Source: Pomacea canaliculata | Lineage: Eukaryota; Mollusca; Gastropoda; Architaenioglossa; Ampullariidae | DNA length: 64,000 nt | Direction: 5' to 3' | NCBI RefSeq assembly: GCF_003073045.1 | Contig: NC_037590.1 | Coordinates: forward strand, 44,928,296-44,992,295 | In this document: piece by piece, positions 50,561 to 63,227 of the stretch | How positions within the stretch are numbered: the stretch's first letter is position 1 | How the letters are laid out: each line of letters begins with the position of its first letter | Notes under the pieces: generated by a model | What the model saw: only the letters and a program-made list of their open reading frames with translations | What the model was told of the DNA's origin: nothing | The model's database searches: none | Program-made: the position numbers and the translations under genes

Positions 50561-52290
50561 TTAGTGGGTAGGCACTTTCCACTTTCTCGGGACCTGCATT
50601 AATCTGTGTATTCAGGTCCTTTATCCACACTCTACGTGTGGGCAGTTTTACCAGTTACAAAGCGTAAAATAATAATATTCATAAAATAAAATATACATAC
50701 ACCAGTAATTCAAGAATCTAATCTCAAGTTTACTCTCACCACAACAGACTTGAGCAGTTGATGGCTATGCAACAAAATTTGACAACTATTCAAAAATATT
50801 TTACATAACTTATTTTGCTTAAAAATCACCGAAGTATTGATAAACTCGTCCCATTCTTTCCATTTTAGTTTTGTTCCCAAAAGTCTAAAGGTGATTATTC
50901 ATCTTACTGATAAAAAGCGGGCAACAGGTTTTTTCTTTTTTTCACTGGCCTGCATGTTAATTATCAAAAGCAGTAAAAGATAACTGATAGCATTAACAGC
51001 TGAAGCTCAGCCTGAAAAAAATATTTTGATGTGAGACATGAGTAAGGCATGCAAAGTTCCACTGTTTGATCTACAGAGATGGTGCAGTGAATTTTTAGAA
51101 ATGATAAGTGGCTTGAGAAATGTACAGGCTTGTAAGTCTGTTTAAATATGTTTGAAGCTTCTTCAGTTAACAGTTATGTCTTCTTTTCATCATTGACTTG
51201 CAAATGTTTCTCCACTGTTAAACGGAAAAAACCCCAAAATTATTAAATCAATATTACATATGTAATTTAACACTATCAGTTTTGGTTGTGTATATAGAAG
51301 GCTATGTTACACTTTTTGCCTCCAAAATCTGTGTCATAGATGGGTTTCCCCCAGATCTCAGAGTTAAAAGTGCTACAAACTACTTCTGACTACCTTCTTC
51401 CTTTTAGTCTACTAAAACCTTAAGACTCTAACTCAAAATTAAAACAGTTTGCATGGTTACATGCATTTTTTTTATCACATTTCATGCATAAAATGGTCAA
51501 ATTTTTATCTGGTCTTTAACTCAACTGGAAGAAAGCCTCAAATGTTGTATTAAATAATGGTGTGTAAGAAATTCAGTTTGTTGCTGTTCTTGAAGTAATG
51601 CAAAAAGAAATTATTAAAAAAGTTTCTGCTGTACCAGAACTGCACTGAAGATTCACAAAAGTAGAACTCTGATGGTGATGAAGTCATGATTGCTATATAT
51701 AGGTAAATGTGATTTTTCAGTTGATGAATGGAAACATGATGGAAAAAGATGATGTGTAAGGATTTTTTTTAAATGGATGTGATCACAAGAAAAACTTTTT
51801 TTCGAAAAGATATATGTATATGACTGAAGGCAGAAGGGGACATTTAAGAAAAACTTTGAAAAAGATGCCCACAGACACTCTTTGGTTTACTTCCTATAGG
51901 TACTGTAACCAAAACAGCACACCTGATGCTGACTGCATGCAGGTATAGTCTCAGAATCAACATCTCACTGTCACTGATGTAACTGCATGGGATCAAATAA
52001 TCTCATGTTACATCCAGAATATCCCACTTTCTGAATCTGAAGAGAAACAACAGTCCTCAGCCCGAAAAAACCAAACAAACTATGCAGACACTCGAATTAT
52101 CTGAGCAAATAATGTGACTGAGAGCAGTGTGTGTATTCTGTATACTGCATGTATACAACAGACATGCAGTCAAGCCCTTCCTGACACAACAGTAAGGATA
52201 TAATGACTGCATGTTAGGATGCTCACAGTTGTGTGTAAACCTATGCCCATAAAGTTCTACAAGTCACTAACTACAAACAAAGCAGGCTAT
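50560..52290. other. Non-coding stretch, nothing recognised
   Basis: AT-rich intergenic sequence with frequent stops in all frames. No splice-linked frames, RNA genes or repeats beyond short A/T runs were seen. Confidence 0.5.
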
Positions 52291-52292
52291 TG

Positions 52293-52740
52293 GATGACTC
52301 AATTATTTCCAACTCGACCACGACAACTTGACCAACCATGAGACAATTTGATCACTGCCAAGTGACAGCTCAACTGCCACTGAAAGAGAAGTCAACCATT
52401 GTCAAGAGATGATTCAACCACTGCTAAAAGACGATTCAACTACTGACCCATTGATATGACAATTCAATATTATCGAAAGCTCTAACAATCTCCTGAGAAA
52501 ATACAAAGTACTTACCTATATGTATTCAAATGGATGCCGTTAGAGCATCTTCTAGAATACTGATTTCTCACATTAGGGGTCAGTGATTGAGTAGTCTCTC
52601 TGCAATGGTTGAGTTGTCTCATGGCAGTGGTAGAGTCCTTTCTAGGGAGTGGTTGAGATGTATGGCAGTGTTCAAGTAATCTCTCTGTATCAGTCGAGTT
52701 ACTTCATGTGGTGGTTGAGTTGGCAAATGGTTGTGTCATC
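52293..52740. repeat. Foldback repeat: inverted arms of a 22-bp unit
   Basis: The left arm (52293-52465) holds about seven units of the form AATTCAACCACTGCCAAGAGAC. The right arm (52580-52740) holds about seven units of the reverse complement (CTCTGGCAGTGGTTGAGTTG-type). The outer ends mirror each other: GATGACTCAATTATTTCCAA on the left against the complement GATGACACAACCATTTGCCA on the right. The centre also has a small inverted pair (GCTCTAAC / GTTAGAGC). No clear target duplication was seen. It resembles the 10.5-kb foldback in design but not in sequence. Confidence 0.75.
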
Positions 52741-53994
52741 TAGTCCCGGAATATAAAGCACTTGTTTCTTCTAGTGAAATGGAGGATATTTCTTCTGCTC
52801 AACAAGTTTTGACAAGTTCACCACACCTACAGTTGTCATGCAAGACTTCTGATGGCTCACCTGTGCTGCTAATTGTCCTTTGTAAAACTGTTCCTGGTAA
52901 CAACTCTGAACTTAGCCTAATTTTGATAATGTTTCAAAAAAAAATACAGCTGTCAAGAGATGCTGGCTCATATACTCAAAGTTTGTATTTCTGATTATTG
53001 GGAAAAAGAATGTCTTGAGAAAATAATAAGTGCCATTCTTCAGATGTTCGACTGTGTTATCTTCTGTAGTTGTGTATAATCCAAGTGGGCCCCAAAAAAT
53101 GCACTCCATGTCCAACGACCAGATGGCAAACACAGACCTAAGGCAAGCATCTTCTCCTCCCTTCTGTGACAAGGAGTGTCTGTGGGCTAGCCCAAACTCA
53201 TAGGAGCACATGGGGCACAGCTTTGGGCATTAGTCTTGATGTTGCTGCTGCTTGATGTTTCCCATACTTAGTTCCCTCTTTGCTCCATGACCAGTAATAG
53301 TTGGATCTTGAGTCTAAAGGACTTGTAAGAATACTTTGACTTAAGACCCATCTGAAAACAGAACAATCCTTTTACCTAATACCCAAGCAAAGCAAACAAT
53401 GTATGGGAGAGAAGCAACGAGAGTGACAGCTAAGAAAAATGAAAGATTGATTCTAGAACACTCACATATATTTAGTTTTGGTGAACAGCAGAGTATTTGT
53501 ATTACAGTAAAAAAATAAGAAAATCTGATCAGATTTCTCTTCCACACTGTTTTTGGTGTGCATTGCACCTATGTCATGAACTATGAATTGTTTGAGTTTT
53601 CTTGTATACTGTCAATCATGGGCCCCATACCTGTAGTCATACAAGGCTCTTCTATGCGCTGTCTGCCACCAGATCACCTCCTCTCCTCTGTGGCCACCTG
53701 GTTGGTCCAAACCCCGTGACATCAAAAGCTGAAAGCAGACAACTGTCTTAGCCTCCTCATCTTTCCACTGTCAGGTCCTGACTTTTTCTATTCCTTTCTT
53801 GCCTCTCATTTAAGTGTATCTTAACAAAAGCCTTAAATTTCATTCTATGATAAAACATGCAAGGACATCTAGCTATTAATCTATGCCTTCTTAAGTAATG
53901 TCTGGAAACAAGCTTTTATAATACAAGTTTCATGTTCAACACACACATGAAAGAGTTTCAAATCAAGGAAGTGATTTGATGGGTTTAACAACAA

Positions 53995-56900
53995 TCAAAT
54001 GCTTACAGCATGGTCTGCTGAGCTGTAGATGTCAGGATATGCAAAGCCATATCGGTCAGGGTGGCTTGCTGAAACCACAACATAAAGACATTTTAGATTT
54101 AATTATTTACTACTATTTCCACTACTCAAAGAAGTTGTAAGCCTTTAGCAGAGCTTGCGATATCCTTGTGTTTGTTTTCATTCATTTCTTGTATTGAGTA
54201 TTTCATTCACTTAGTATGTGAGAAAGCACAAAGTTCACTCATTTAAAACAAAAACTGAAAGAAATAAGTGATAGGAAGAGATCAATATCTTAATTTTTAA
54301 AACATGCATTAGTCAGTTTTCTTATTTGTATCAATCCTGACACACCATTTGCTTATAACTCAAAGAAATTTGGTCCTGACATTGCAACCAAAAAAAAAGT
54401 TTTGGACGCACATCAGCGTAAGTTTTTTGCAACAAAATCACAAAATTAGCATCTGCACAATAAGGGATATCATCAGGAATTTTGTAACTTATTATAATCC
54501 CTGCCTCAGGAAAGGTAAAGACCCATCTTAAAAGTAAATCATCCACTCTCCATATCAGCCCTATTCACATCTGTTTTGGTTTAACAACTAATGAATGCCT
54601 CCAAACCCCAACCCCTTAAAGGCACAAAAAGTGCTGTCTCAAGGTTTATAATTGTCCATTAAACTTTAGGATGCACACTTAACACAACATTATAAAATTT
54701 ATTTGCATAACAAATAATGTGAATTGTTCATTCAGTATAATCCAATGACAACGACAAATGAAAAAAAAAAGTTACAGTTGTAACAACACAATTAGGTAAA
54801 GAGAGAAGAAAAACTGGAGAGAACTGGAGAGAAAAAAATTTCTCAATAATGCTACTTACTGGGGCTGTTGACTTGACCGCACATTTCACATACACTGCGC
54901 CCTGGGAAATTAACGTAAGTACAAGAAGGACATGTCCAGGTACCAGGCAAATGTTCAGGGGAGAACTTGAGTGGCATGAGGCCGCGTGGTTCCTGCATCA
55001 TTCAAGGCAACTCAGTCAACAGTTGTAACTATTTTCAGTCTTTGACTTTCCCTCTTTGCAAATTGCCCTTGACAATCATCACAAAAGCCTTTTTAAGTGA
55101 CTATCACAACAGCCTTCAAGCAGAATTTTCAAATACCCCTTTGTTTTTGAAACTGTAACAGCAGGTATGCATCCATAAATCTATCAATTGGTCAGTTGGC
55201 AGATGGCTTTCTCCTCCACTAGCTTACTCCTCACATACATCTCTAAACACCCACCCATTCTTTCATTTGGATCTCCAGAAATGTATATGCCAATATCTCA
55301 TGATGCCATCATAGTACTTTCTCCAAACTCACCGGGGTAGTATGGTGGTCGAGACAAGTAGCCTGTTTGATAGGTGGTTCCAGTAGGGGGATCCGACACA
55401 AGGTAAGGATTGCGCAGCTGCTGTTGCTGCTGCTGTCTTTGCGCTACTTTCAGCGCCCTGTGCAGACTCTGTCTGGCATCCCATTCTGCAGCCAACTGAA
55501 TCACAGCCACAATAAAAAGATCTTTATTTACAATCACAAAATTCTCATACACTGTTCTACACAATGTCTTACACTTTTCACCATTTACAGCTCATAACAA
55601 TACATTATCTTGCATAATGCAGTTAACCCAATATCTCACCCATTAAAATATATAAGACCTTTCAGTTGCCAATTCAGAGCTCTGAAATAAAGGGATTAAA
55701 TGCTATAAATCCTTTTCAATCAGAAGCCTACAGCACTAAAGATCAATTATTTTTATTCAGACTGGTTTTCTTGCTTGCAGTTCATCCTGTGCTAATTAGA
55801 AACAGTGTTCGTCATACTGACATACTCACCTGGGTTACCAGGTGATGAACCATGTCTACATGCAGTCTCACCATTATTTATGGTGGACACTTAAGGCCAT
55901 TCTACTCAACCCAAAGCACTCTGCATGATTGGCTGCACTACAAAAAGCCTCCACTTGTGCAAGACTTTTATGTGAATGAGCCACTGGCCTCAAGATATAC
56001 AGCCACTGCAGGTGCATGAAGCTGAGAGGTTGTTTTTGGCATCCTTATAAAGTAAGCTTATGAGATAATATCATTTTTTTTCACTTTTATCAGATGCAAA
56101 CTGTACCTCCAACCATTTTTGGATATGTTTGAAAAAAAAGCAACTTCTTCTCAATGGTACAAGCAAGTGCTGACCAACATCAACAAACATGCCGAAAACA
56201 AACCTCACAGCTAAAGTGATAAAATCTGGGGAGTTTGACATGGCAAATTTTATTGTGTTTTAACTGCATGTTAATAGGTGAGAAGAAACTCAGCCTGAAC
56301 CTTTTGCTGTAGAGCCAGGTAATGGGCTGGAAAGCAGTAAACAAAAAATAAATACCTTAAAACCCACACTAATGAATCAACTAATTTTGGTTGACAGATT
56401 TATGTCTGAGGAGACAGAAAGGTAACTTGTGACGAGGCAAATTTACAGTTCCTTTTCCAAAAAAAAAGTACCACATGCCATCCACAAATTATTTCGACAA
56501 TCACTGAGCAGTTATTTGTGCTCAAGAAACTTTTTAAATGTGACTGATTTAATTTTTCCATGATGCACGAATGGCCATGAAATGTCACAGATAAAATGCA
56601 ATAAATCTGAGATCATTATCACCAGCTCTTCTGGACAAAACAGCCAAAGGGCCAGTAACAATAACCTTTTCATCTGAGTTGATCCTTTGTCCTCTCAGGG
56701 CACTCACCTTTTTCTTGAGCTCAGTATTGTGTTGCTGCAGTGCTTCGTTCTGGTGCAAAGTGGAAGTGATTGTGTCCTCTCTATCCTTCACCTGCAGCAG
56801 GAAGACCTTCAAGTGTCAGCTAATTTCCTCTTTCTCACTCACTCACCACACACACAAACACCATTTTTTTCCCAATGCGTTTATGCAGACATTAGACTTG

Positions 56901-59900
56901 CACAAAAAAAAAACCTTGCACACAATTCTGAGTGGATCATAAAGTACATTTTCATGCATTATCTTCCATGTACAAGTCTTTAAAACCTTGGTCAAGGCCA
57001 AAACCAAGATCAACTCTTTCACCACTAAACTGACCAGAGGCCAAGTTACAAAATAACTGAAATATGATGACAGCCGTAGATTGCACATATAAGAAAAAAT
57101 AAGAACTTACTCTCAGTTCCCTTCCCCACTTCTTTACATAGGCCTTACTTTACAGTTTATTTTCACACTTTCAGTAAATGTTTGAAGGAATAGAAACTTC
57201 CTAAACAGTATGATGCGAGGCAAAGGATGTCCGAGCCACATGGGCCCAACTGAAGGGGCTGCCCAAAACTGGGTCCGTTGGTGAGGTGCTGGTGCGGCCC
57301 TATGCTCCTTGAGGAGCAACAAGGACTAAACTAAGCTAAACAGTATGAAATTTCAGTGACTTCGTCAATGAACTTATCATTTACAGGGTCCAATTCTTAA
57401 TTCTGGCCCTCTGACAAATCTTTTGAAGCAAACTCCCGTAAAATAAGTGAATATGTCACATAATGAGTCAAAGAAAAAAAATATAGTTCTAAAGACTTTA
57501 CTGACTTGTCTCTGCAGGTGCTTGACCTGTGAATCAAGCTGCTGGACTTGGCGCGCCAGTGTTTCACAAGTCTTCTTGGCTGTGTCTCGTGCAGCCTGGG
57601 CCAGGGCCCGGTCTTGCCGCTCTTGCTCAAAGTCTTCTGCAAACACTGTTAGCTGCAAGATACAACAGCCTCTCATAAATCGCATAATAACCCTGAATTT
57701 GAAGCTGGCAACCTTACATAGGTAAGACATCAAAAAGGTTCTTAACTTCATTGGTATCAACCCTAGGGAATGGAAACAGTCTTATCTTCCTTGTCAATAT
57801 CTGTTTCAAGATTACCAAGCAGAGTGACTCAGCAGTCTTAAGCAATCATCAGATCCTTGGCAAGGTATCCTGTATCCTTACTATTATTTCTGATCATATG
57901 TTGTCATGTGAATTCTCACTTTTGTGTGCTGGCCACTAATATGCAAAGCCTGTATGAAGAATGAATCATCACTGCAATTTATTCATTTCACGTGCCATAC
58001 ACTTGATCAACTCTACTGGCTGTGATGCTGTGTTAGTCTGAGGTAACCTAATGCAGTGTACCAACTGTTCCTACTGCTGCTGAGTGCATCTATACATATA
58101 TAGTAAGAACTTTATTTACTGTAGTCAACACGTACATGTATTCAGCTGTATGTTGCTAGAGATTAACACCTATAAATCTTACCTGTAATTGCCTTTGTGG
58201 ATTAATAAAGTTGTATTGCATTGTGTTAACCCCAAGCATTACTTAAATTTCAAATAAAAATCATTAATTTCAAGCATCAGCATAATGTGATTTGTTCCCA
58301 GATAGTGTTAAGCCCAATTACTCATAAAATTTAAGTCATGTTCATGGTTAACATCTAGGAGGTTTTTCAAGGGGGGGGTGTTGTCTTTTATATGCATATG
58401 TATGCTTAGCTGTCTAAGCTGATAAGGTAGCTCTTGCTTGGAACTGTAGCTTACCTGCTGCTTGAGGGCTGCTATTTCTGTCTCTAGAGCCGACCTGGAC
58501 ATGCTGGTCGCTCCAACCCCGTGCATACCCTGCCCAGACATCTGTGCCTGCAGAACAGCACCACAAGAATGACATAAGTAAATGTGGCAGTTCACACGTT
58601 CCTTCCTGCCTTTTCTCTGCTTAAATTTGTACAATACATGACCACAAATACAAACCTAAGCAAAGCAGGAAGAAGTTATGTAAAGGCCTCCCAAACTCAA
58701 GCACATTCAGATTATGAAGGAAGAGGAAACATTTGCATTGTATTATGTGACTTTTGAGATCACTGTAAAAATATTTCCTGTTTTGGGAATTATCCATTGG
58801 GAAGGGGGAAAGGAGGAAATGGCAGCAAACTGAAGTTGATTTTGTTTCCCTGTGCTGGCTCATACTCTTCACACATATTGTTTTATTCAAGAGTGACTTT
58901 GACACAGACACATCCACTTAGACATGATAGTCGCAGATGTGCATTTTCAAAACAATTTTGTGTGTATGAGTGAAAGAAAGAGGGAGTGAATAGTGTAAGG
59001 CATTTGATGCCTACATGAAAAGTGTGTATTTGTGCAACTTTGTATGTTCTATAAACATTTATTATTATTACAACTCTTTTCTCAGATGGCATGATTTTCT
59101 TTACCACAAACTATGAGTTGTACACAATACTTTTCATACCTTCAGAACATTCAGTTCTGCAGTAATAGCTTGCTTCTCACGTGACATGTCTGACAGCTGG
59201 CTTCGAGCAGCAGCTTGATGGTCCTCCAGTTCCTGGATTTTTCGTTCTGCCAGCCTCAGCTGATGTTGTGCATCTTCCTTGGCAGTCTACAACAAGAAAT
59301 GGAACAGAACTTAGTTTCAACTCAAAAACCTGACAATAATAACAGAAGCAGCAAATATTGAAAAATTCTCCCTTTCACCACTTTTAAAAAGATCGAGTCC
59401 CTTGCAAGTGTCAATATTTTAGGCAATTTAAGTCTAAAGAGATATTTGTTTCATGAACATCATTTTATAATGGCGGATCACTCTTGGTCCTCTGTGCTTT
59501 GTATCTGTGCATTGTTTCAGATCTTTTTATTATCTCTTCCTATTTTTTCTTTGTTGTTCACGTGCCTTGATGATTTTTTTCTTATTATACTTTGCTTTGA
59601 ACTTCCACCATGAGATAATTAAAATGACTTATTATCATCACGTTTATGACTACTACTAGAGAAAATAAGAGAAAGCATTTGGATCCAAGTCACAAGTGCT
59701 AAGAAAGTGCACTAAGAAAAAAATCGAAAACATTAAAATTTTTCATTTGAACCTTATTTTAGTTTAATTGAACTTGAATTTTGGATTGAACAATTTGGAT
59801 CTTCAGTGCAACACACTGACCAACCATCATGGATATAATGTCCTATCAAGTGTTCACCAAATAAGTCTTTACCTCTTCATCATGGAAATGCGTTTTGCCT

Positions 59901-62900
59901 CCACCATGTGGTTTTCATAACTAGCTGTCTGCTCATTCAAGCGTGACTGAAGGGCAGTAATCTCTGAAGTAAGTTCATGAATCTTCATCTTGTTGTTACG
60001 ATCCATTTGTTCCCACTGGGTATTCCAGTTAGCATTGGCTAACTGAAGCTGTTTCCAGATAATGCAGAATAAATTTAAGCCAAAAACACATTATCTTTAT
60101 GCACTTCAAAGAAGAATAATTATTATAAGACAAGTAATCACAAGAAGCAAAGCAAAAATTAAACAGACATATGAGGAATAAAAAGAAAAACTGTACCTCT
60201 GCATTAGCAAGCTCTAGTTTTCGGACACGGTCAGCAAGTTTCATTTCCACTTCTGTACCTGTGGTAGGTTCACCCTACAATACACAAGCAACATTCTTAA
60301 GATTTTATTATCAACAGTCACTCACTCACCCACCATACAAAAAAAACAAAACAAAAAAACAACAGAGGCCTAAACAATTTAAAAAATTTTAAAGTCAAAT
60401 AATTTTAAAATGTCAGAAATTCCTTTCTATTAAATAGCTCTGCCATAAATGACCAATTTTCCTATAAAACTGATAATCAGAACAAATACATAAAAATGCT
60501 TATCTAAGAAAGAGATTACAAAGTCCATGATACCCCAGTGACAGGTCTCTCCACTTGCACCCACTCTCCCGCACAGGAAGTTTTTAAGGCAGCCATTTCA
60601 TCTAAGCCTGGTTTGTTTTGTCGCAGTCTGATGTTTTCCTCCCTATTCAAAGTGCCAAAATTTGTCGATAAAATTCATTTTAAAAAAATGACAAACATCT
60701 CCAAAGTAATTAAATCTGTGCAGAAAGAGATTCATGCAATTTTCAATCAACAGAACTACTGATACTGCTGTCTCATGATGTTCAGATGGCAGTTATAAAT
60801 GGTGATCAAATGTAATCTCAAATAACTGCATGTATTTGAAAGATGGGAAACATTCAGCCTACCTCAGTCTTGCCAGATCTGCAGCATGGTCCCTCTCCCG
60901 GTCTCTGACCATTTTCTTCAGAGTACGATTTTCCTGCATCACCATGGCCATCAGTTTCTGTTTAGTGGAGCAAAAAGTGCCAATTAAAACCAGCATTTAC
61001 TCTTCAGTGGAAATGTAAAAAAAAGAAAGGAAGAAAATACAGAAACAAAGAATGTGACAGAAAGAAGTTATGAGCAAACAACAGTAAGTAATTAAACTGG
61101 GTACAAAAGAAATATGCAGACACCAATGAAAACTGTCTGCAAACCTTTTGTTCAACTTCTCTTTGGTGGATCTTGGCAACTGACTCAGTAAGCTGATGCA
61201 TCTGAGCAGCAAAAGATGGTGACACGTCGCTCTGATCGTTGCTAAACATTTCTGCCAGGCTCTCAGTCTGGTGAGTCAGGAGACCTTGGGGTCCAGCATC
61301 AGATGCCTGCCCAATAAAGCTCTGCTGACTTCTCTAAAATAAATAAAAAAAAGACTCAAATCAGCATGTAGGGACATCACCTGCATGATACAACCAACAT
61401 CTATGAAACTGCGTGCCACTTCTTTTTTTCCTTATTTATTTTGTTTCATCTGGAACCAGACCTATGGACTAGAGTGAGCCTGCTCTGGATACCAACACCC
61501 TTGGGGGGTGGGGAGAAAATAACATACATACTAACATATGGTTCACAGAATTAGTGCCACTGATGGTTCTGGGGCTGCATCTAGAGACTCGAAGTAAAGC
61601 TACCTTTGAGGCAGACATGTACCTTGGTCCTCCACTACTGGTAGAGGTCTTTCTCTCTTTCTGTTAATTTTCTATATACATTTACTATATTATCTATTTA
61701 AGGGATCGCATTAACGTACATAACTCTCAGTAATGATTACAGGAAATTTGTCATGCATTTACATGTATTCGATTTTTAGAATGGTTTTTACTGTGTGGGG
61801 CTTTCCCAGGCTCCTAAACTCCATCTGTGGTAAATGTACTCAAAAGTTTAAAAGCACAGAGCAGTTGGTAGGATATTATTAGAGGAACTGCCTTGTTCTA
61901 TCATAAGCTTCAGTTTTGCAGTACTGCCCTACATTACGTCAATGAATGTTGCAGAAAACTATTAAGGACTACCCAGAACACTCAAAAAGTTCTAGAATAT
62001 TCTATGCCTGCAGAGCACCTCTCATGAACTAATGAAAGAAATTAAGTTTATGTTTTACTTGCGATCTTACAAAAGTGTAACCTATGTTTATATCATCATC
62101 TTCTGATAGAACCCACTAAATTTATTTCCTCTGGATGGATTATTTGCAAAAAAACTAAAACTCTTAACAAAGCTTTGAGTAATGGATCCAATTTCATAGT
62201 CATTTGTAAAAGAAGTAATAGCATACAAACATGTATGCAGAGGAAGAAAAATGAAATAAAAATGCAACCAAAATCATAAAAGAATAATAGTCTGAATAAT
62301 ATCATAAACATGTGCATTCATATGCTGAACTGATCTGAGGAGATAGTATCAGTTTAGTAAGCATGCATTTCAGTGTAGAGTGAGTGAATGAGAGGAAATT
62401 AGCTGCAGGTAAAGAAGAGGTGACACAATCACCTCCACTTTGCTCCAAAATGAAGTGTTGCAGCAAAAGAATACTGAGTTCAAGAAAAAGATGAGTGCCT
62501 TGGAACACCGGGGATGAGTGGGAGAGAGGGGTAGGTGAGAAAAAGAAAGAAATAGAGAGGAAGAGTGTAAAATCACTCAACAACATACATGAAAAGATGG
62601 AGGGCTGGAGACAGAAAAACTTTTGGCATGTGTCACCTCCCGTCTGGTGCCTCCATTGCTGTTAACAGAACATAGACTGGGGAAGTCTATGGGATGGGAC
62701 TCAGTAGCCATAGCATCCCCAGATCTGACTGTGCCACTTGTTGTGAAGGCTGAGCTGATGTATCTGCCGCTAGCAGATCCAAGCTGTGCTCCAATCTTTT
62801 CGTAAGTTGCTTCACTATATTTGTCAGAGTCGAGCTGCAGACCATTGTCCTGGGCGTTCCACGTTCTGTTCACGGCAGACTTTTTCCCGTCTTCACCTTT

Positions 62901-63227
62901 GCCACTGGAGGAATGCGACATGTCATCTGACCCACTACCACCTTGACCTTCAGTACTACATGCTTCAAGTGACTCTTGAGTGGGGGTGCTCTCTGCTGAA
63001 ACTGACATCTCTAACATTTTGTTTTTTGGAAGCTGAACTACTTGGGTTTCATCTGGGTCTTCACTTCCAAAGGTAATTAAAGAGCCTTGTGTCAAATCTG
63101 TAGGCAAAGAACTAGTCAGCACTGGTCCATGACCATTAACAGATGGTGTGGTAAGGAGGGATTCTAGTTTCTTGTCTAGTGTTGGTTTACTTCGGTCTTG
63201 TTGAGAACATTCCTTGCCAGACGCATC
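53995..63227 (-). CDS. TNIP/ABIN-like coiled-coil adaptor with UBAN motif and NZF finger (5' exons outside window)
   Basis: Exons in order: 62589-63227, 61145-61333, 60863-60957, 60534-60642, 60197-60274, 59873-60048, 59140-59286, 58455-58547, 57506-57652, 56708-56791, 55333-55495, 54860-54992, 53995-54068 (TGA 53995-53997). A Ser/Thr-rich disordered exon is followed by long coiled coils (ALQSRLNEQTASYENHMVEA, LRLAERKIQELEDHQAAARS), then LTVFAEDFEQERQDRALAQA, which carries the DFxxERxxR UBAN core that binds linear/K63 diubiquitin in NEMO, ABINs and optineurin. A Gln run, a Pro/Tyr-rich stretch and an NZF finger follow. The preceding coiled coil ANANWNTQWEQMDRNNKMKI recalls TNIP1. Expected role: a cytosolic ubiquitin-reading brake or scaffold in NF-kB signalling. 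Most phases agree. The 59873-60048 exon lacks one base (near 59883-59885, beside GG/AAA), and the 55333-55495 exon does not join the NZF exon in frame, so a short exon or indel is missed there. Confidence 0.85.
54860..54992 (-). CDS. NZF (Npl4/RanBP2-type) zinc-finger exon of the TNIP-like gene
   Basis: Codes WTCPSCTYVNFPGRSVCEMC: the full W-x-C-x2-C-T-x2-N-x6-C-x2-C pattern. The TY pair after the second Cys and the Met in CEMC occupy the places of the Thr-Phe/hydrophobic ubiquitin-contact residues known from the Npl4 and TAB2/3 fingers, so ubiquitin binding is likely. It joins in frame to the last exon (NSPTSHPDRYGFAYP). Confidence 0.9.
57130..57320 (-). repeat. Possible dispersed repeat in an intron of the TNIP-like gene
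   Basis: A GC-richer block than its surroundings containing TTGCTCCTCAAGGAGCATAG on the minus strand (an AAGGAGC/GCTCCTT stem) and TTAGCTTAGTTTAG at its edge. I suspect a SINE-like dispersed repeat; no boxes or target duplication were fixed. Confidence 0.3.
57506..57652 (-). CDS. UBAN exon of the TNIP-like gene
   Basis: A 49-residue coiled-coil exon, phase 0 at both ends, starting LTVFAEDFEQERQDR and ending VKHLQRQ. The D-F-x-x-E-R-x-x-R core is complete, with the aromatic Phe four residues ahead of the Asp that occurs in the TNIP/NEMO type. It joins in frame to ALKQQ before it and VKDREDTITS after it. Confidence 0.85.

Noticed and set aside
52731..52994. 87-codon frame after the second foldback
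   Set aside because: It begins inside the repeat arm and has no family marks or splice links.
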